Made by a program: the position numbers and the translations under genes. Source: Mauremys mutica (lineage: Eukaryota; Chordata; Testudines; Geoemydidae). From it: a stretch of 64,000 bases of DNA. Shown piece by piece: positions 12,901 through 23,786 of this stretch (positions within the stretch are counted from its first letter, which is position 1; each line of letters begins with the position of its first letter). The stretch covers positions 308,964,781-309,028,780 of the forward strand of contig NC_059072.1 of NCBI RefSeq assembly GCF_020497125.1, given 5' to 3'. The notes under the pieces are model-generated. The model was not told the DNA's origin. It ran no database searches and worked only from the letters and a program-made list of their open reading frames with translations.

Positions 12901-14948
12901 ATTTGGTAGGGCCCTAAACAGGGACATCCATCTTGTCTGAGTTTATTTGTCACCCAGCCTAGCTGCTGGGATTTTCAGATTGTTGCACAATTTGCACAGG
13001 CAAATTACACTCTCTCCCCACCTCCCACCCCCAATAATAGGAGGTGCTACCAGCTCAATCTGTAATAAAACAGCAGCCACTTTACAATTAAAAATGTCAT
13101 TTTAATGAGTAAAACTTTTTTTTTTTTTGGTTTGTCAGCCATGAGTGTCGATCTAGGCATTTCTTTCCTCCCTTCACTCTCAACCTAGTGTAGTAACACA
13201 AAACAAAGGAAGACCATTAAGAAGTAATAATAGCTGCTGTTATTACTCACTGTTATTAGTAGCTGCTAATAGCCATACATAGCTGTTACAGTCCTTGGCC
13301 CTTTTAAAAGCACAACCAGGAGCTCGGTATTATTCCACAGAATTCATCCTTCAGGAGAAGATGAATTTTAAAAGGAAATACCTCTATATGATCCTTTATA
13401 GCTTCAAAGCACTTTACTAACTAAATTCTGTTACATCTCTGTGAAGGAGGTACTGTCACCCCCATTTTACCAATAGGAAAGAAGGCAAAGAAAGGTTTAA
13501 GTAATTGTAGCAAGTCTTACTAGATTGATATACCATATACCGCACATTTAATGCCTCTAAGGGCTCAGTTTAAGTTTAATTAAAAATGGGTTACTTTAAG
13601 CAGGTTCATTTAAAACTTTTACATTGGCGCAGGGGGGAAAGCCTCTGTGGTACATGTACTGTATTTCTGATTTGGAATGAAAAAACCCTGATTGCATGCA
13701 GTTTTCATGTTTCTGATATAATTAGTAGTACAGTATACCCAACATAGTAAATACCTGAACCAAGTATGTAAAAAGACCAGTTGGCAGAAGTAACCTAATC
13801 TTATGTCATGTTTGTTTCTCATATTATAGATGTTTTCCATAAAACAACTAGAGATAGTAAATGCTTTCAGATTTACTTGGTCTGTCCCCGATTATCATTT
13901 CATTCTACTTTGATGGTAATTGTTTAAGTCACTCTAAAACTAAGCTATAAACATACATGGGTTTAAAAGATAAGTCATTAAAAATATCCTGTCAGTTAAC
14001 ACACCAGACTATGAGTCAAGTTACACTGTTATAGTTTATGTGCACTTTAGTATTATGCTGTATCATCTGTAATTTTAGTAAGAATTACAACTACATTTTA
14101 CAAGTTCATTTTTCAAAATGAAATAGCACTTCCTCCTAATAAGATTTACTGTACAAAACTATGATATAGTTACAGACAAGCCTGAGTGAGAAAGCAGTTG
14201 TGACAATTGTGCTACCACGAACTTTTGCTGGTTTCACTGGTATAGTTTATAGGTAAGTAACTTATCTATAATTACGATCATTTTCACTGTTCAGGCAATT
14301 TCTCTCATTCCACAGGATAACCAAACCACAAACTGATGCCTAACTTCTGAAATAAACGCAGCTTAAAAAGAAGGAAGGCTAACACATTATATGTATATGT
14401 TGTAATTACTAGGGATTCCCACTTCATATTATTCTAGGTAGAGCTGGCAATGACGCCTACTAGTTAAAGCTGCCTAATTTTAAAACTTTGCATTTATAGA
14501 TGATCTTCAGAGAATTTCAAAATGCTTTGCACTTGTACAGAAGTTTTTTTATGCAAGAAAATCCAAGGATCTTACAGACATTAGTTATACATCACCACTC
14601 CCGGGATCATAACGAACTTTGAATATAAAGGTGTAATATATCAATTAACAATCTATATCCAGTATACTTTGTTTTAAGCTCAAGTACATTTAGTTGCAAA
14701 CTTACATGCATACTGTTGACTTTTGATGCTCCCACAGGGTAACTCTGTGAAACTTTCTCTTCTTTCTGAGAGCAGTCCCCTGCTTTTCCAGGGGATCCTG
14801 ACTTGGAAGGTTCACTGACAATGAGTAGTGCAGGCACAGCATTAGATGATTGCCGCTTATGAAAAGTCACCAGGGTTACATTTTTGTTGTTTAAAGTAGC
14901 CAAGGTGGACTGATCCCTTTTCAAATCACTGTCTGATTTCCTCTCCAT
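766..14948 (-). CDS. ATP7B: ATP7B, copper-transporting P-type ATPase 2, N-terminal part (gene continues beyond base 1)
   Basis: The gene encodes a P1B-type ATPase that loads copper into secretory cuproproteins and exports excess copper from the trans-Golgi and vesicles. Five minus-strand coding exons are visible: 14706-14948, 8472-9708, 2860-3129, 1330-1493 and 766-927. All have GT donors and AG acceptors, and the reading phase is continuous (phases 0, 1, 1, 0). Together they encode all six N-terminal copper-binding domains, each with a GMxCxxC motif. The fragments [15 protein letters not shown] and NIERNLQKE match mammalian ATP7B rather than ATP7A. The last two exons have the lengths I know for human exons 4 and 5 (164 and 162 nt). 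The transmembrane helices, the DKTG phosphorylation site and the ATP-binding domain would lie at coordinates below 1, outside the window. Identity is very secure; the exact N-terminus is not, because two first exons are possible. Confidence 0.95.
928..1329. other. ATP7B intron between MBD5b and MBD6 exons
   Basis: 402 bp of unique-looking intron; no repeat or RNA recognised. Confidence 0.8.
1330..1493 (-). CDS. ATP7B: ATP7B exon encoding the second half of metal-binding domain 5
   Basis: The exon is 164 nt, with acceptor CCCATTGCAG and donor GTGAGT. The phase-1 G from the preceding exon joins to give a [22 protein letters not shown] reading, followed by the linker ending DGNAELI. It completes the fifth ferredoxin-like copper domain, whose CxxC is in the preceding exon. 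Confidence 0.95.
1955..2140 (+). repeat. MIR-type SINE
   Basis: Contains the MIR core reading ...CCTGGGTTCAATTC..., GTGACCTTGGGCAAGTCACTT and TGCCTCAGTTTCCC, then AAAGTGCTTTGAGATCTACTG, as in reptile MIR copies. Confidence 0.8.
2141..2800. repeat. GC-rich dispersed repeat of uncertain class
   Basis: An abrupt GC-rich block directly after the MIR copy and ending shortly before the ATP7B MBD5 exon. Open frames on both strands here have low complexity (Pro/Ser/Leu) and are not genes. It may be LTR-derived; no boundaries proven. Confidence 0.4.
2860..3129 (-). CDS. ATP7B: ATP7B exon: MBD4-MBD5 linker and first half of metal-binding domain 5
   Basis: The exon is 270 nt. The first about 60 codons are a poorly conserved linker; the last part, [21 protein letters not shown], is the MBD5 copper site. 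The donor is GTGAGA. The acceptor is an unusual AAG (TTATTCAAG) with a weak pyrimidine tract, chosen because it alone keeps phase with the preceding exon (G|AT). A GC-rich dispersed repeat ends about 60 bp past the donor, inside the next intron. Confidence 0.9.
3130..4741. other. ATP7B intron, no recognised element
   Basis: First part of the 5.3 kb intron between the MBD4 and MBD5 exons. Nothing recognised. Confidence 0.6.
4742..5280. repeat. Degenerate tandem duplication, period about 330-340 bp
   Basis: ACATAAAATAGTTTAAAC occurs at 4751 and 5091. GGTGTATT, TATTTTGTATA and AATGCTGAAAAA follow in the same order in both copies. Copy 2 ends just before a hAT insertion. Confidence 0.6.
5298..6270. 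mobile_element. Non-autonomous hAT-type DNA transposon with 8-bp target duplication
   Basis: Terminal inverted repeats CAGTGATGAGCTGC and GCAGCTCACCACTG (one mismatch) are flanked by a perfect 8-bp duplication CATACGTT at 5290-5297 and 6271-6278, the hAT hallmark. The 973-bp interior is C- and then G/C-rich and contains a short palindrome (about 6140-6230). The long proline-, glycine- and arginine-rich frames on both strands are composition artefacts; no transposase is present. Confidence 0.85.
6279..7584. other. ATP7B intron, AT-rich, no recognised element
   Basis: Unique-looking AT-rich intron sequence. Nothing recognised apart from a short TC run near 6917. Confidence 0.6.
7585..7709. mobile_element. 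Small MITE, GTGCTGGAAC termini
   Basis: Starts GTGCTGGAACTAG and ends in GTTCCAGTGCC, an imperfect inverted repeat. A second copy is at 15595-15705 and a fragment at about 33834-33872. Confidence 0.65.
7811..8005. mobile_element. MITE with about 24-bp imperfect terminal inverted repeats
   Basis: Left end AAGGATACATCTGCACTGCAG mirrors right end CTGCAGTGTGGACGTGCCTT. 195 bp, no coding capacity. Confidence 0.6.
8300..8404 (+). repeat. CR1 LINE 3' tail plus (AC)n microsatellite
   Basis: TATGGCCTGTATTATACAGG with the following AGATCATAATGGTCACTTCT is the CR1 3' end. The (AC)n tract follows at 8379-8404. Confidence 0.7.
8472..9708 (-). CDS. ATP7B: ATP7B large exon: metal-binding domains 1-4
   Basis: The exon is 1237 nt, close to the roughly 1.23 kb human exon 2. 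The acceptor CTTGCACTTCAG precedes ALSKSSSP, and the donor is CACAG|GTACTT. Four copper sites occur in order: GMTCQSC, GMTCQSC, GMHCKSC and GMTCGSC. The third keeps the His variant seen in human MBD3. A CR1 3' tail and an (AC)n tract lie 70-160 bp past the donor; reading through the donor gives a spurious longer frame into them. Confidence 0.97.
9885..10676 (-). mobile_element. CR1-type LINE fragment, 3' half of reverse transcriptase and 3'UTR
   Basis: The minus strand reads KFADDTKL, then [19 protein letters not shown] and HLG, the C-terminal RT region of CR1 elements. The 3' part is the CR1 untranslated end. Truncated and decayed; lies in an ATP7B intron. Confidence 0.85.
10680..11560. other. 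ATP7B intron, no recognised element
   Basis: Nothing recognised. Confidence 0.5.
11570..12780. repeat. Cluster of short dispersed repeats, including a second CR1 scrap
   Basis: About 11870-12066 ends in ...GGTTGCCGACCCCTG, a transposon-terminus type common in turtles. 12170-12530 is G/C-rich with no gene. 12531-12568 repeats, almost base for base, the CR1 segment at 10540-10577. 12610-12745 resembles 34970-35060 (CAGTTCTGAAGGCAG / AAGTAAGGGTRG). Confidence 0.45.
12781..14600. other. ATP7B intron, mostly unique
   Basis: Short MIR/L2-like tail near 13395-13500 (CAAAGCACTTTAC ... CCCCATTTTACC). Another weak one near 14495-14545. Nothing else seen. Confidence 0.5.
14706..14948 (-). CDS. ATP7B: Putative ATP7B N-terminal coding exon (start MERKSD)
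   Basis: An 81-codon open frame begins at ATG 14948-14946 ([13 protein letters not shown]) and ends at a strong ATGCAT|GTAAGT donor. It joins the 8472-9708 exon in phase 0. The open frame extends upstream to MALRYLKPGK, but no convincing acceptor is visible there, so this looks like an alternative first exon. My recollection is that sauropsid ATP7B models carry an N-terminal extension of this sort; I cannot verify that here. The region is polar and low in recognised domains. Confidence 0.65.
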
Positions 14949-15590
14949 TATCTTTCCAGGCTTCAAATATCGTAATGCCAAATGGGAATTTTTAAGAGAT
15001 GTTATTCCATTAAATTAGCAGAAAAACTTCTCCCAGCGATATCCAGAACAAAAGTTCTGTTCCTCTGCATCAATGTTCTCCTCTTTATGTGTTCATGGTG
15101 AACTCCTAATTCTAATCTGCCCCCTTTATATGCAAGTACCATGCTGCACTCGACTGTATACTCTTGCACCCGATTTAAACACTCCCCACCAATTGACATC
15201 TCTTTGCACTCACCAAACTGCATGCAGCACTACTAATCTTTGCACACGGCACTTCTGCTTGCTCAGCCAAGGCTGCCTTTCACAAGCTCCTCAAACATGA
15301 CCTGTGTGCAGCAACCCAGTGCATAATTAACTCACACAGCCAAGCCGTAGCTCCTCTGTGGCCGTGTGCATAATCACATCTCCTGGACACACAGCCTATT
15401 AGCAGGACCACATAATCCACATAATTCCTTTTATTATGAAATGAACGGCAATTTCTTGAATGAAATACTGTCCCCTCTATATTTCAGACATGCCTCAGAT
15501 TACATTGACAGATAGTTATTTCCCAGCCTGTCAGACTTGCATTTATATGAAAAGTTATTCAACTACTGCAAACATACAGTCACAGGTGCT
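14949..15590. other. Upstream of the MERKSD exon
   Basis: Would contain the alternative promoter if that exon is a first exon. No CpG island or convincing TATA box is visible. Confidence 0.4.
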
Positions 15591-15594
15591 GGAA

Positions 15595-15705
15595 CTAGGG
15601 GTGCTGTTGCACCTCCAGGCTTGAGGTGGTTTTCATCTTATACAGGGTTTACAGTTTGGATCAATGGCTGTCAGTACTCACACTGTACAAATTGTTCCAG
15701 CAACC
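15595..15705. mobile_element. Small MITE, second copy of the 7585-7709 family
   Basis: GTGCTGGAACTAGGGGTGCT at the left, GTTCCAGCAACC at the right, with the shared internal CAGGGTTTACAGTTTGG-type core. Confidence 0.65.
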
Positions 15706-16112
15706 CTGCATAAAGCTCTGATGTGAGCTGCACTAACTAAAAATCTTTTCTTGTCTACTAAAAAGACAAGGTTGGTGAGGTAATCTCTTTTATTGACCCA
15801 AATTATTTTGGGGGGAGAGACAAGCTTTTGAGCTTACAGAGAGCTCTTCTTCGGGTCTGGGAAATACTCAGCCTGTCACAGCTAAATACAAGATGGAACA
15901 AGTAATTTAGAAATGTGTGTTAATTCTATGCAAAGGACCATTCAAGGTGAAGCAGCCAGTTAACACCTCTCCAGTCACAGGGGGAAAGGCAGAAAAAAAA
16001 CCTTCGGGGGAGGGGGGTATTTAATGGGTTATAGTGTGTTGTAACAAGCCATAAATGCAGTCTTTCTAGTCAGCCCATGATTTTTAGTGTCGTGCAAAGT
16101 TATGAATTTAAG

Positions 16113-16524
16113 CTCCCAGGCATAGGCGCCAGGACTGGAGCACCCACGGAAAAAAATCAGTGGGTGCTTAGCACCCATTGGCAGCCAGCTTCCTCCCCCA
16201 CCCAGTGCCTCTCGTCCACTGGCAGCCCTGCCACTCAACTCCTCCCCCTCCATCCCAGCGCCTCTGGCTCGCCGCAATCAGCTGTTCTATGGCATACAAG
16301 AGGTGCTGGGGGGGAGGAGGAGGAGGAGCGGGGATGGAGCATGCTTGGGGGAGGGGGTGGAACTGGGTGGGAAGAGGCGAGGTGGGGTTGGAGTGGGGGC
16401 TTGGAAGAAGGGTGAGGTGGGGGTGGGGCCTAGATGGAGTGGGGGGTGGGAAGAGGCAGGGCGGGGTGGGGGCTTGAGGGAAGAGGGCAGGTGGGGATGG
16501 GGCCTGGGGCGGAGTGGGATTTAC
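16113..16524. repeat. Dispersed DNA-transposon-like repeat with G-rich interior
   Basis: Starts GGCATAGGCGCC...GGAGCACCCACGG then GTGGGTGCTTAGCACCCA, mirrored at 34750-34816. The rest is GGGGTGGGG-type low-complexity sequence; its Gly/Arg/Trp-rich frames are not genes. Confidence 0.5.
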
Positions 16525-16762
16525 AGTGCAAATATTTGTAATACAAATAATAATATAAAGTGAGCACTGTACACTTTGTATTCTGTGTCGTAATAGAAAT
16601 CAATATATTTCAAAATGTAGAAAAAAATCCAAAAATATTTAATATATTTCAATTAGTATTCTATTGTTTAGCAGTGCAACTAATTGCAATTAATTTTATC
16701 ATCACAATTAATTTTTGAGTTAATTGCATGAGTTAACTGCGGTTAATTGACAGCCCTAATTA
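16525..16762 (+). mobile_element. Single arm of a long-inverted-repeat DNA element
   Basis: Matches the right arm at about 63905-64000 and, in reverse, the left arm at 63268-63500: TTCTGTGT...AATCAATATATTT, ending GGTTAATTGACAGCCCTAAT. Confidence 0.65.
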
Positions 16763-16781
16763 TCTGTAATACTTATTATAA

Positions 16782-16860
16782 ATAAAAGTAACCTAATATA
16801 ATACATAATATTTACAATTAATAGTTTAATATATTATGTATTATATTAGGTTACTTTTAT
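16782..16860. repeat. Perfect 30-bp AT-rich inverted repeat
   Basis: Arms 16782-16811 and 16831-16860 are exact reverse complements with a 19-nt loop. Directly follows the transposon arm. Confidence 0.85.
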
Positions 16861-17154
16861 ATGTAATATTTTGTACTTTTTATTATTACTTATACGTAAT
16901 ATACATTTATACTTGTATATGTAACATATCTTTTACATATAAGTCAAAGTGACATGTTTTACCTTATCGCAACAAAAAATGATTTAATGATCCTGAATTG
17001 AAATTTTTCAGAGATTTTGTTTTGCATGAAATTTCAGCTTTTTTTTTTTTGGATTAAAAAATTTTTAGAATTTGAAATGTTGGTATTTCCTGCAGGACAG
17101 AAATTCTGGTTTCTGACAAGTTCCAGTTAAGATAAATTTGGACTCTCAGACTAT

Positions 17155-17434
17155 GGCCAGGTGTACACTACAGACTTGTATCAGTATAACTACATCGCTA
17201 AGGGGTGTGAAAAATCCATCCCCCTGAGCAACGTAGTTATAATAACCTACCCCCACCCCCCAAGTAGACAGCACTATGTCAGCAGGAGAGCGTCTCCTTT
17301 TGACAAAGCTATCGCCTCTAGCGGAGGTGAATTAACTACGCTGACGAGAGAAGCTCCCCAACCAGCGTAGGAACACCTGCACTTAAGCTACAGCAGCGCA
17401 GCTGCACTGATATAGCATAAGTGTAGATCTGCCC
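17155..17434. mobile_element. Harbinger-type MITE
   Basis: GGCCAGGTGTACACTACAGA at the left and GTGTAGATCTGCCC at the right are imperfect inverted repeats. The left end resembles the terminus of the larger element at 30325. Confidence 0.55.
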
Positions 17435-19620
17435 TAAGTTTGGTAAAGTGTCTTCATCTTCCCTGACTGAGGGAGGGGGATATTGAATATTAATTTGGAT
17501 ATGGACTGAAGTAGCCATATTTATTATAGGGTTTTGTGCTTGCACAAAAAAGGTTGTTTTAGTATTTGCAAGGTATGGATCTGCATTTTAAAAGGGCCTT
17601 TTGGATGCAAATAGTTCTCTTGATGGGAGAGGCACATTCAGGTGATCAGTGATAGTAGATTGAAGTTAAGGATCTCATTTAGGCTTCACTGAGCTAGTCT
17701 TTGGTGCAAAGATGTAAAGGGATGCATTGCTCCAGGACTGTTTTTGCACATTTATGGGTTTGATTAGAAATAATAAGGGTCCATTTCAGTTTGGTGGTAT
17801 GTAATTTGATACTTTCTGCAGCAATGCAGGATTTCAATAGCAGAGTATTATGAGGATAAGGAACACATGCCAGAAAATTAAAAGGACACCGCAGAGTTTG
17901 CTTTATTAAGGCGTCAGGAATTGCTAAACATTATTATTTATTTAGATTGTGGTAGCATCCATAATGTGCTAAGTGCTTTCTAAACCCAAATGAAGACACC
18001 CATTGCTTGCAGATTATGTTCCCAAGATGAAGTTGCCTGCATTTTTTAAAAGATGGTTGCTGCCCATTTCTAATCTCTCTAGATTCTTCTCAAAAGGAAA
18101 GCATCTTAAAATTTTCAAAACAATTGCACTGCAACATGAGAAGCCTGGGTTCAAGGACAAACCTAGGGGGTTAGATTTCCTTAAGCTGACAGACAAAAGG
18201 AACAGGCTCAGATGCATGCATGTCAGGTGGAACAGAAGAGGGACGTCGAGAAATTTTGCTACTCAAAGTACACCTAATCTACCATTTCGCAAAGTCAGAA
18301 TGGCCTTGATTGCCAAGTGAGCAATTTGCCCATTCTTCTGATTTAGATACATCACTGAGAACAAATGCAGTATTGCCATCCCTAAGTGTTCAAAAAATCA
18401 CAAGGCAGCTCCCAAAATCATGATGTTGGGTTAAAACGCAAAAGATCTGAATATATATTATAAGGTTCTTTTAATTTTCCTTTGCATTTTTGAGCCCTGA
18501 GGTCCACTCTGGTGTTTTCAAGATTTTCTTTGCCACTACAAGGGCTTTAAAATCATACTGAGCTGAGATCTCACATATTCACATGACTCCAAGAGATGGA
18601 GCTTTAAGAAAACCCCCCACAAAATATCATGAAACACAGTAAAATCATGAGACTTGACAACTTTGCAGTTGGTTTTCAAAATATTGCTTGGACTGGGAGA
18701 AAACAAAACAAAACAAAAATTTACTCTGCAGAAAAACAGCCACTGAATTTGAGGGAAATGTCTCACTCATACAATTCTTATGATTTCTGTAAATCAAAGG
18801 CCTGGAGTCATTACATTTACACATTTTCTACTCAAATAATTCTATGGTATTAACACATCTTTGCATATCATGGCATTTTTCTTTCATATTAATCCATACA
18901 AGGCTAGACACTTTTTCCACTGAAGACAGTCAGTTCTGATACTGACTTCAGTGGAAGCTGAATCAGGTTCAGGCCATTTAACTACATTTTGTACTTTTCC
19001 AAACCAAATGACATAATTTTTAAATGAAAAAAAAGAAAAGAAACGAAGGGGAAAAAAAAGCCATATCTATTTATTATGAACAGGGCACCAACTAGGTATT
19101 TTACACTTAACTTACTTTCTTCACTCTTAAAGTGAGGGATTGGATTCCAACCCAGATTTCAGAACCCCAGCTTTAACCTATGAGATCAAAAGAGCCTAAA
19201 CCAACTTTTTTTTTTACTTCATTACAGCACTGCAGGAAAAGCATGATAGCAGTTCTTAGATATACCAGTGTCATCATAAATTGAAAGGCAAACACATTCC
19301 TCTAATAGATTAATAGATGAAATGATCACAAGCAATATGATTTCTTATATGTAAAAGCCTGGGATCATCGTAACACAAGTTATACAAACCACTTGATTTC
19401 ATAAAATCTAGACACTTGGAGCCAAATTCATACCTGCTTAAGCAACAGCATCAACAGAAGTTGGTGACTTTGTCCCAGTTCAAACCAGGTCTGAATTTTG
19501 GCTTCAGTTCTTTGTAAAACATGAGAGTTGGAGTCTCTTCCTGTCCCCAAACGAAAAACTAAGGACTCTGTCTTATAAACTTTTAACAACAAAAGTAAGT
19601 CCTGCAACCTTATTTCCCAA
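17435..19620. other. Intron-like sequence, no recognised gene
   Basis: A 105-codon open frame at 18003-18320 (plus) has no recognisable homology. Nothing else recognised. Confidence 0.5.
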
Positions 19621-19625
19621 ACTGA

Positions 19626-19866
19626 TGGCTACACTTGCACTTCAAAGCGCTGCCGTGGCAGCGCTTTGAGGCGCTAAGTGTAGTCAAAGCGCCAGCGCTG
19701 GGAGAGAGCTCTCCCAGCGCTGTCCGTACTCCACCTCTCTGTGGGGAATAACGTACAGCGCTGGGGCTTTGACCACACTGGTGCTTTGCAGCGCCGCAAT
19801 TTGCAGCGCTGGAGAGGGTGTGTTTTCACACCCTGCTGCAGCGCTGCAAATTTGCAAGTGTAGCCA
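19626..19866. mobile_element. MITE with perfect 14-bp terminal inverted repeats
   Basis: TGGCTACACTTGCA at 19626-19639 and its exact reverse complement at 19853-19866. The interior has repeated GCAGCGCT/AGCGCTGC motifs. Confidence 0.75.
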
Positions 19867-20409
19867 TAATAAGAGTATGCCCCGTGTTGATCTGACACAA
19901 GTTTTACAACAGAATAAGATCACTGAGTTCAGTAGAACTGCAAGGAAGATCAGTATCTGTACTTCTATACACCCAATGCTCCCCAATACATTAAAAAAGA
20001 ATGTTTTGGATTCAGCATGCTCCAAGCTCAGTGTATCTGTCATGGAAAAATTACTGTTAATTAAAACATCACTGATTTTTAATCCTGTAGCTACTGGAAC
20101 TAACATTTATGGCTGTATATTATCTGGACTTGGTACTTTGGCACTCTTAAAGCAGACAATCTATTGATAATTGTTTCTGTTATTTACACGCTAACGCTGC
20201 AGGAACTCTGTGGATTTGGACCTGGAACCCACAAGATTTATAACATTATTATAGGGAAAAGATACCATTTTTTGGTCAAAGTGTAAGTACAAAAAGAACA
20301 ATGGCCTTCTGTATAAGTTCTATATTTCTCATGCAATCAAAAAATATAAACAGTCAATATGTTCAACAACCAACTCTGATGTGCCATATTTATAAATAAC
20401 AAAATAATA

Positions 20410-22265
20410 TAATAAATGGAAAAGGGGAAGTTGATAGAATATAAACCAGAAGTTAGGAATTGTAGAAAACTGATAAAGGAAGCCAAGGGACACTAGGCAA
20501 AAGTCTGTCTCTGAAGAGGTAAAGACAATAAGAAGGAGTCTTTAAATATATTAAAAACAAAAAGAATCCTGACAATGATATTGATGAATTACTAGATGGA
20601 AATGGTAGAATTATCAATAATAATGCAAAAAACCCAGAAGTGTTCAATAAATACTTCTGTTCTGTATTTGGGGAAAAAACAACTGATATAGTTTCATCAT
20701 ATGGTGATAATACTGTTTCCATTCCACTAGTATCTCTAGAGGATGTTAAGAAGAAGCTACTAAAGTTAGACATTTTAAAATCAACAGGTCCAGACAACTT
20801 GCATCCAAGAGCTGAGTAGCTAGCTGGATCATTAACACTGATTTTCAATAAGTCTTGGAGCACTGGGGAAATTCCAGAAAACTGGAAGAAAGCTAATATT
20901 GTGACAATTTTTTAAGAGTAAATGGGATGACCTGGGTAATAATAGGCCTGTCAGCCTGACATTGATCCCAGGCAAGATAATGGAGTGGCTGACATGAGCT
21001 TCTTTTAATAAAGAATTAAAGGAGGGAAATATAATTAATTCCAGCTGACATGGGTTTATGAAAAATAGATCTTGTCAAACAAACCTGAAATCTTTTTTTG
21101 ATGAAATTACAAGTTTGGTTGATAAAGAACATAATAGACTTCTGCAAGGCGTTTGACTTCATACTGCATGACATTTTGATTAAAAACTAGAAGAATATAC
21201 AGTTAACATGGCACATATTAAATGGATTAAAAACAGGATCACTGAAAGGTCTCAAAATGTAATTGTAAATAGGAATCAACATCAAGCAGGTGTGATTCCA
21301 GTGGGGTTTCTCAGTGATCTGTTCTTGGCCAGATGCTATTTAACTCTTTTATTCCAGGTCATTGATAAAACATTGTGTCATCACTAATAAAGTTTGCAGA
21401 TGACACTGAAATTGGGGGAGAGGGGACTAATGGAGAGGGGACTAATGAAGAGGGCAGATCACCGATTCAAAATAATCTGGCTTACTTGGTAAATTGGGTA
21501 AAAGCAAACAATATACATTTTAATATGGCTAAATGTGTACATGTAGGAACAAAGCGCATAGGCCATACTGACAAGATAGGGGACTCTATCCTCTGCTACC
21601 CCCAAATCTTTTTCACAGTCACTGCTTCCCAAAATAATCAGTTCAACATGAACTCCCAGTGTGACACTGTGGCCAAAAGGGGTAATGCGATCCTTGGATG
21701 CATAAGCAGAGGAATCTCAAGTAGGAGTAGAAAGGTTATTTTACCTCTGTATTTGGCACTGTTACAACTATTGCTGGAATGTTGAATTCAGTTCTGGTAC
21801 CCACAATTCAAGAAGGATGTTAATAAATTGAAGAGGGCTCAAAAAGAGCCATGAGCACAATTAGAGAATTAGACAACATGCCGTATACATTTAAGGAGAT
21901 CAATTTGTGTATCTCAAAGAAAAGGTTAAGGGGTGACTTGATTACAGTCTGTAAGTCTGTACATGAGGAACCAATATTTAATAATAGTCTCTTCCATCTA
22001 GCAGAGAAAGGTATAACATGATCCAATGGCTGGAAGTTGAAGCTAGACAAATTCAGACTGGAAATAAGGCATATGTTTTTAAGGGTGAGAGTAATTAACA
22101 ACTGGAACAATTAACCAAGGATCAGGTGGATTTTTAAATCAAGACCAGATGTTTTCTAAAAGCTGTGCTCTAGGAATTATTCTGGGGAAGTTCTTTGGCC
22201 TGTGTTATACAGGAGGTCAGATTACATGATCACAACAGTCAGTTCTGGTCTTGGAATCTACGAAG
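20410..22265 (+). mobile_element. CR1 LINE, 3' half with decayed reverse transcriptase
   Basis: Plus-strand fragments include a CR1 pre-RT region, then KFADDTEIGGE, LAYLVNWVKANNIHFNMAKC and a GNAILGCISRG segment. It ends in the CR1 tail TGTTATACAGGAGGTCAG. Several stops; dead copy. Confidence 0.85.
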
Positions 22266-22735
22266 CCATAGCAGGCACCTGGCAGAACCCACTCTAGATA
22301 GGATCACTACATGACTTGCGCCATCATCTCCCCATTTTCAGTGTGCTTAACTTTCTGAAAGTTTCACCTCTGTGCTAAAGTTTTTCATGTTTGGCCTTTG
22401 ATCAAAGCTGACTTTTTCTAGAAAGTCTGAGTAAAAGCAGTATATAAGGTGAACAAAATGGAATAGCTCACTAATGTTTTCCCAATTTTAAGTAAATTTT
22501 TATTTAAATATAATTTGAAATTAATAAATTTTACAATTTGAACCACTCCTGGATGGCTCATCTTAACAGACATGTAAGCCCTTTCATTGTTGTGAAATAC
22601 ATAGCTAAATAGGTTCACATTTAAAAACTCAGTCTAGTGCAAAGGTGGTAACTTCTGCTACCTACACTGCTGTCATTTAGCAATTTCAACCTTTTTTTCT
22701 AAATTGTGCTGTGAATTTCAGAGGGATTTTTAGTA

Positions 22736-23780
22736 TAACTGTGAGGCTGGTGGACCAGGTTCCAGCTCTGGCCAAGGCTTTAGATCTTAGGCAATCCCTG
22801 ACAAATTTATTGCTGGAAACCAGTTTGATTCACATTGCGTGTTAGTAAGGTTAAGATAGGTATTGGACTTATAACAATGTGTTTAGTGTTCAGACTTTAT
22901 GGAATGCCTGTAAGTTACCGCATGCATCTCACTTATTATATCTTTATCACATGCTTCAAGGTAGCATTTAAGTTTTTGCTTTGTAACTATAAAAAGTGTT
23001 TGCTCTGAAACTGTGAGCCCAGTCAGGAAGGATCGTCTCCTGCCCATCCCGAAGGCCTATCAAGACTAAATGGACCATCGTGGGACATCACAATACAAAG
23101 ACTTTGTTAATTGCCCCTTACTTCCATGAAGAGGATATGTGCAAAAAGGCTCATCCCATCAGCTTGAATTCTGGAAGAACAAAATAAAAAGCAGCTGTCA
23201 AAAAAATTTTCATCTCTTTTGCTGTTTGGACTCTCACAGCTATGAAACAGAAGCAGAGATCCCCAGGGTCCACCCAGGATAGCCCTAAATAACATTCAGA
23301 GCTAGCAGATTACTGCATCTCTGTCACTTTTTGGAACCACAGAATGTAACTCATTTGTGTATAAATTCTTGTCTGCTTTAACCTTACAATAACTCTCCCA
23401 TTTCTTTTCTTGGTTAATAAATCCTTAGTTAGTTTACTGTAGGATTGGATACAAGTGTTGTATTTGGTGTGAGATATAATGTATAAGTTGACCTGAGGCA
23501 AGTGACTGGTCTCTTGGGACTGGGAACAACCAAATGTTTGGTGTATAACCACCACTGGATCCAGCTTGCCTGGGTGGCAAGGAAGATAGATCGGAATGTC
23601 CAAGTGGACTGTTTTAGTGTGTTAGGAGTTCACATTTGTTATTGGGTTGGTGACACTTAGAGAACACAGTCAGTTCGGGATCTCTGCCCTGCTTTTGACA
23701 ATCTGTCCTGAGTCGAGAGCCACTCCAGAGAGCATGACAACAACTTGTGTGTTGCCTTGTTTTGAATAGGTAAATGAAAT
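22736..23780 (+). repeat. Possible LTR-like sequence
   Basis: Carries TATAAAAAG near 22990 and TTAATAAATCC near 23415 in plausible promoter/polyA spacing. Abuts the LTR at 23787. Ends not proven; no viral coding sequence seen. Confidence 0.3.
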
Positions 23781-23786
23781 ATAGGG

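Noticed and set aside
18003..18320. 105-codon plus-strand ORF
   Set aside because: No recognisable motif or homology; no splice or promoter context; length is within chance for this window.
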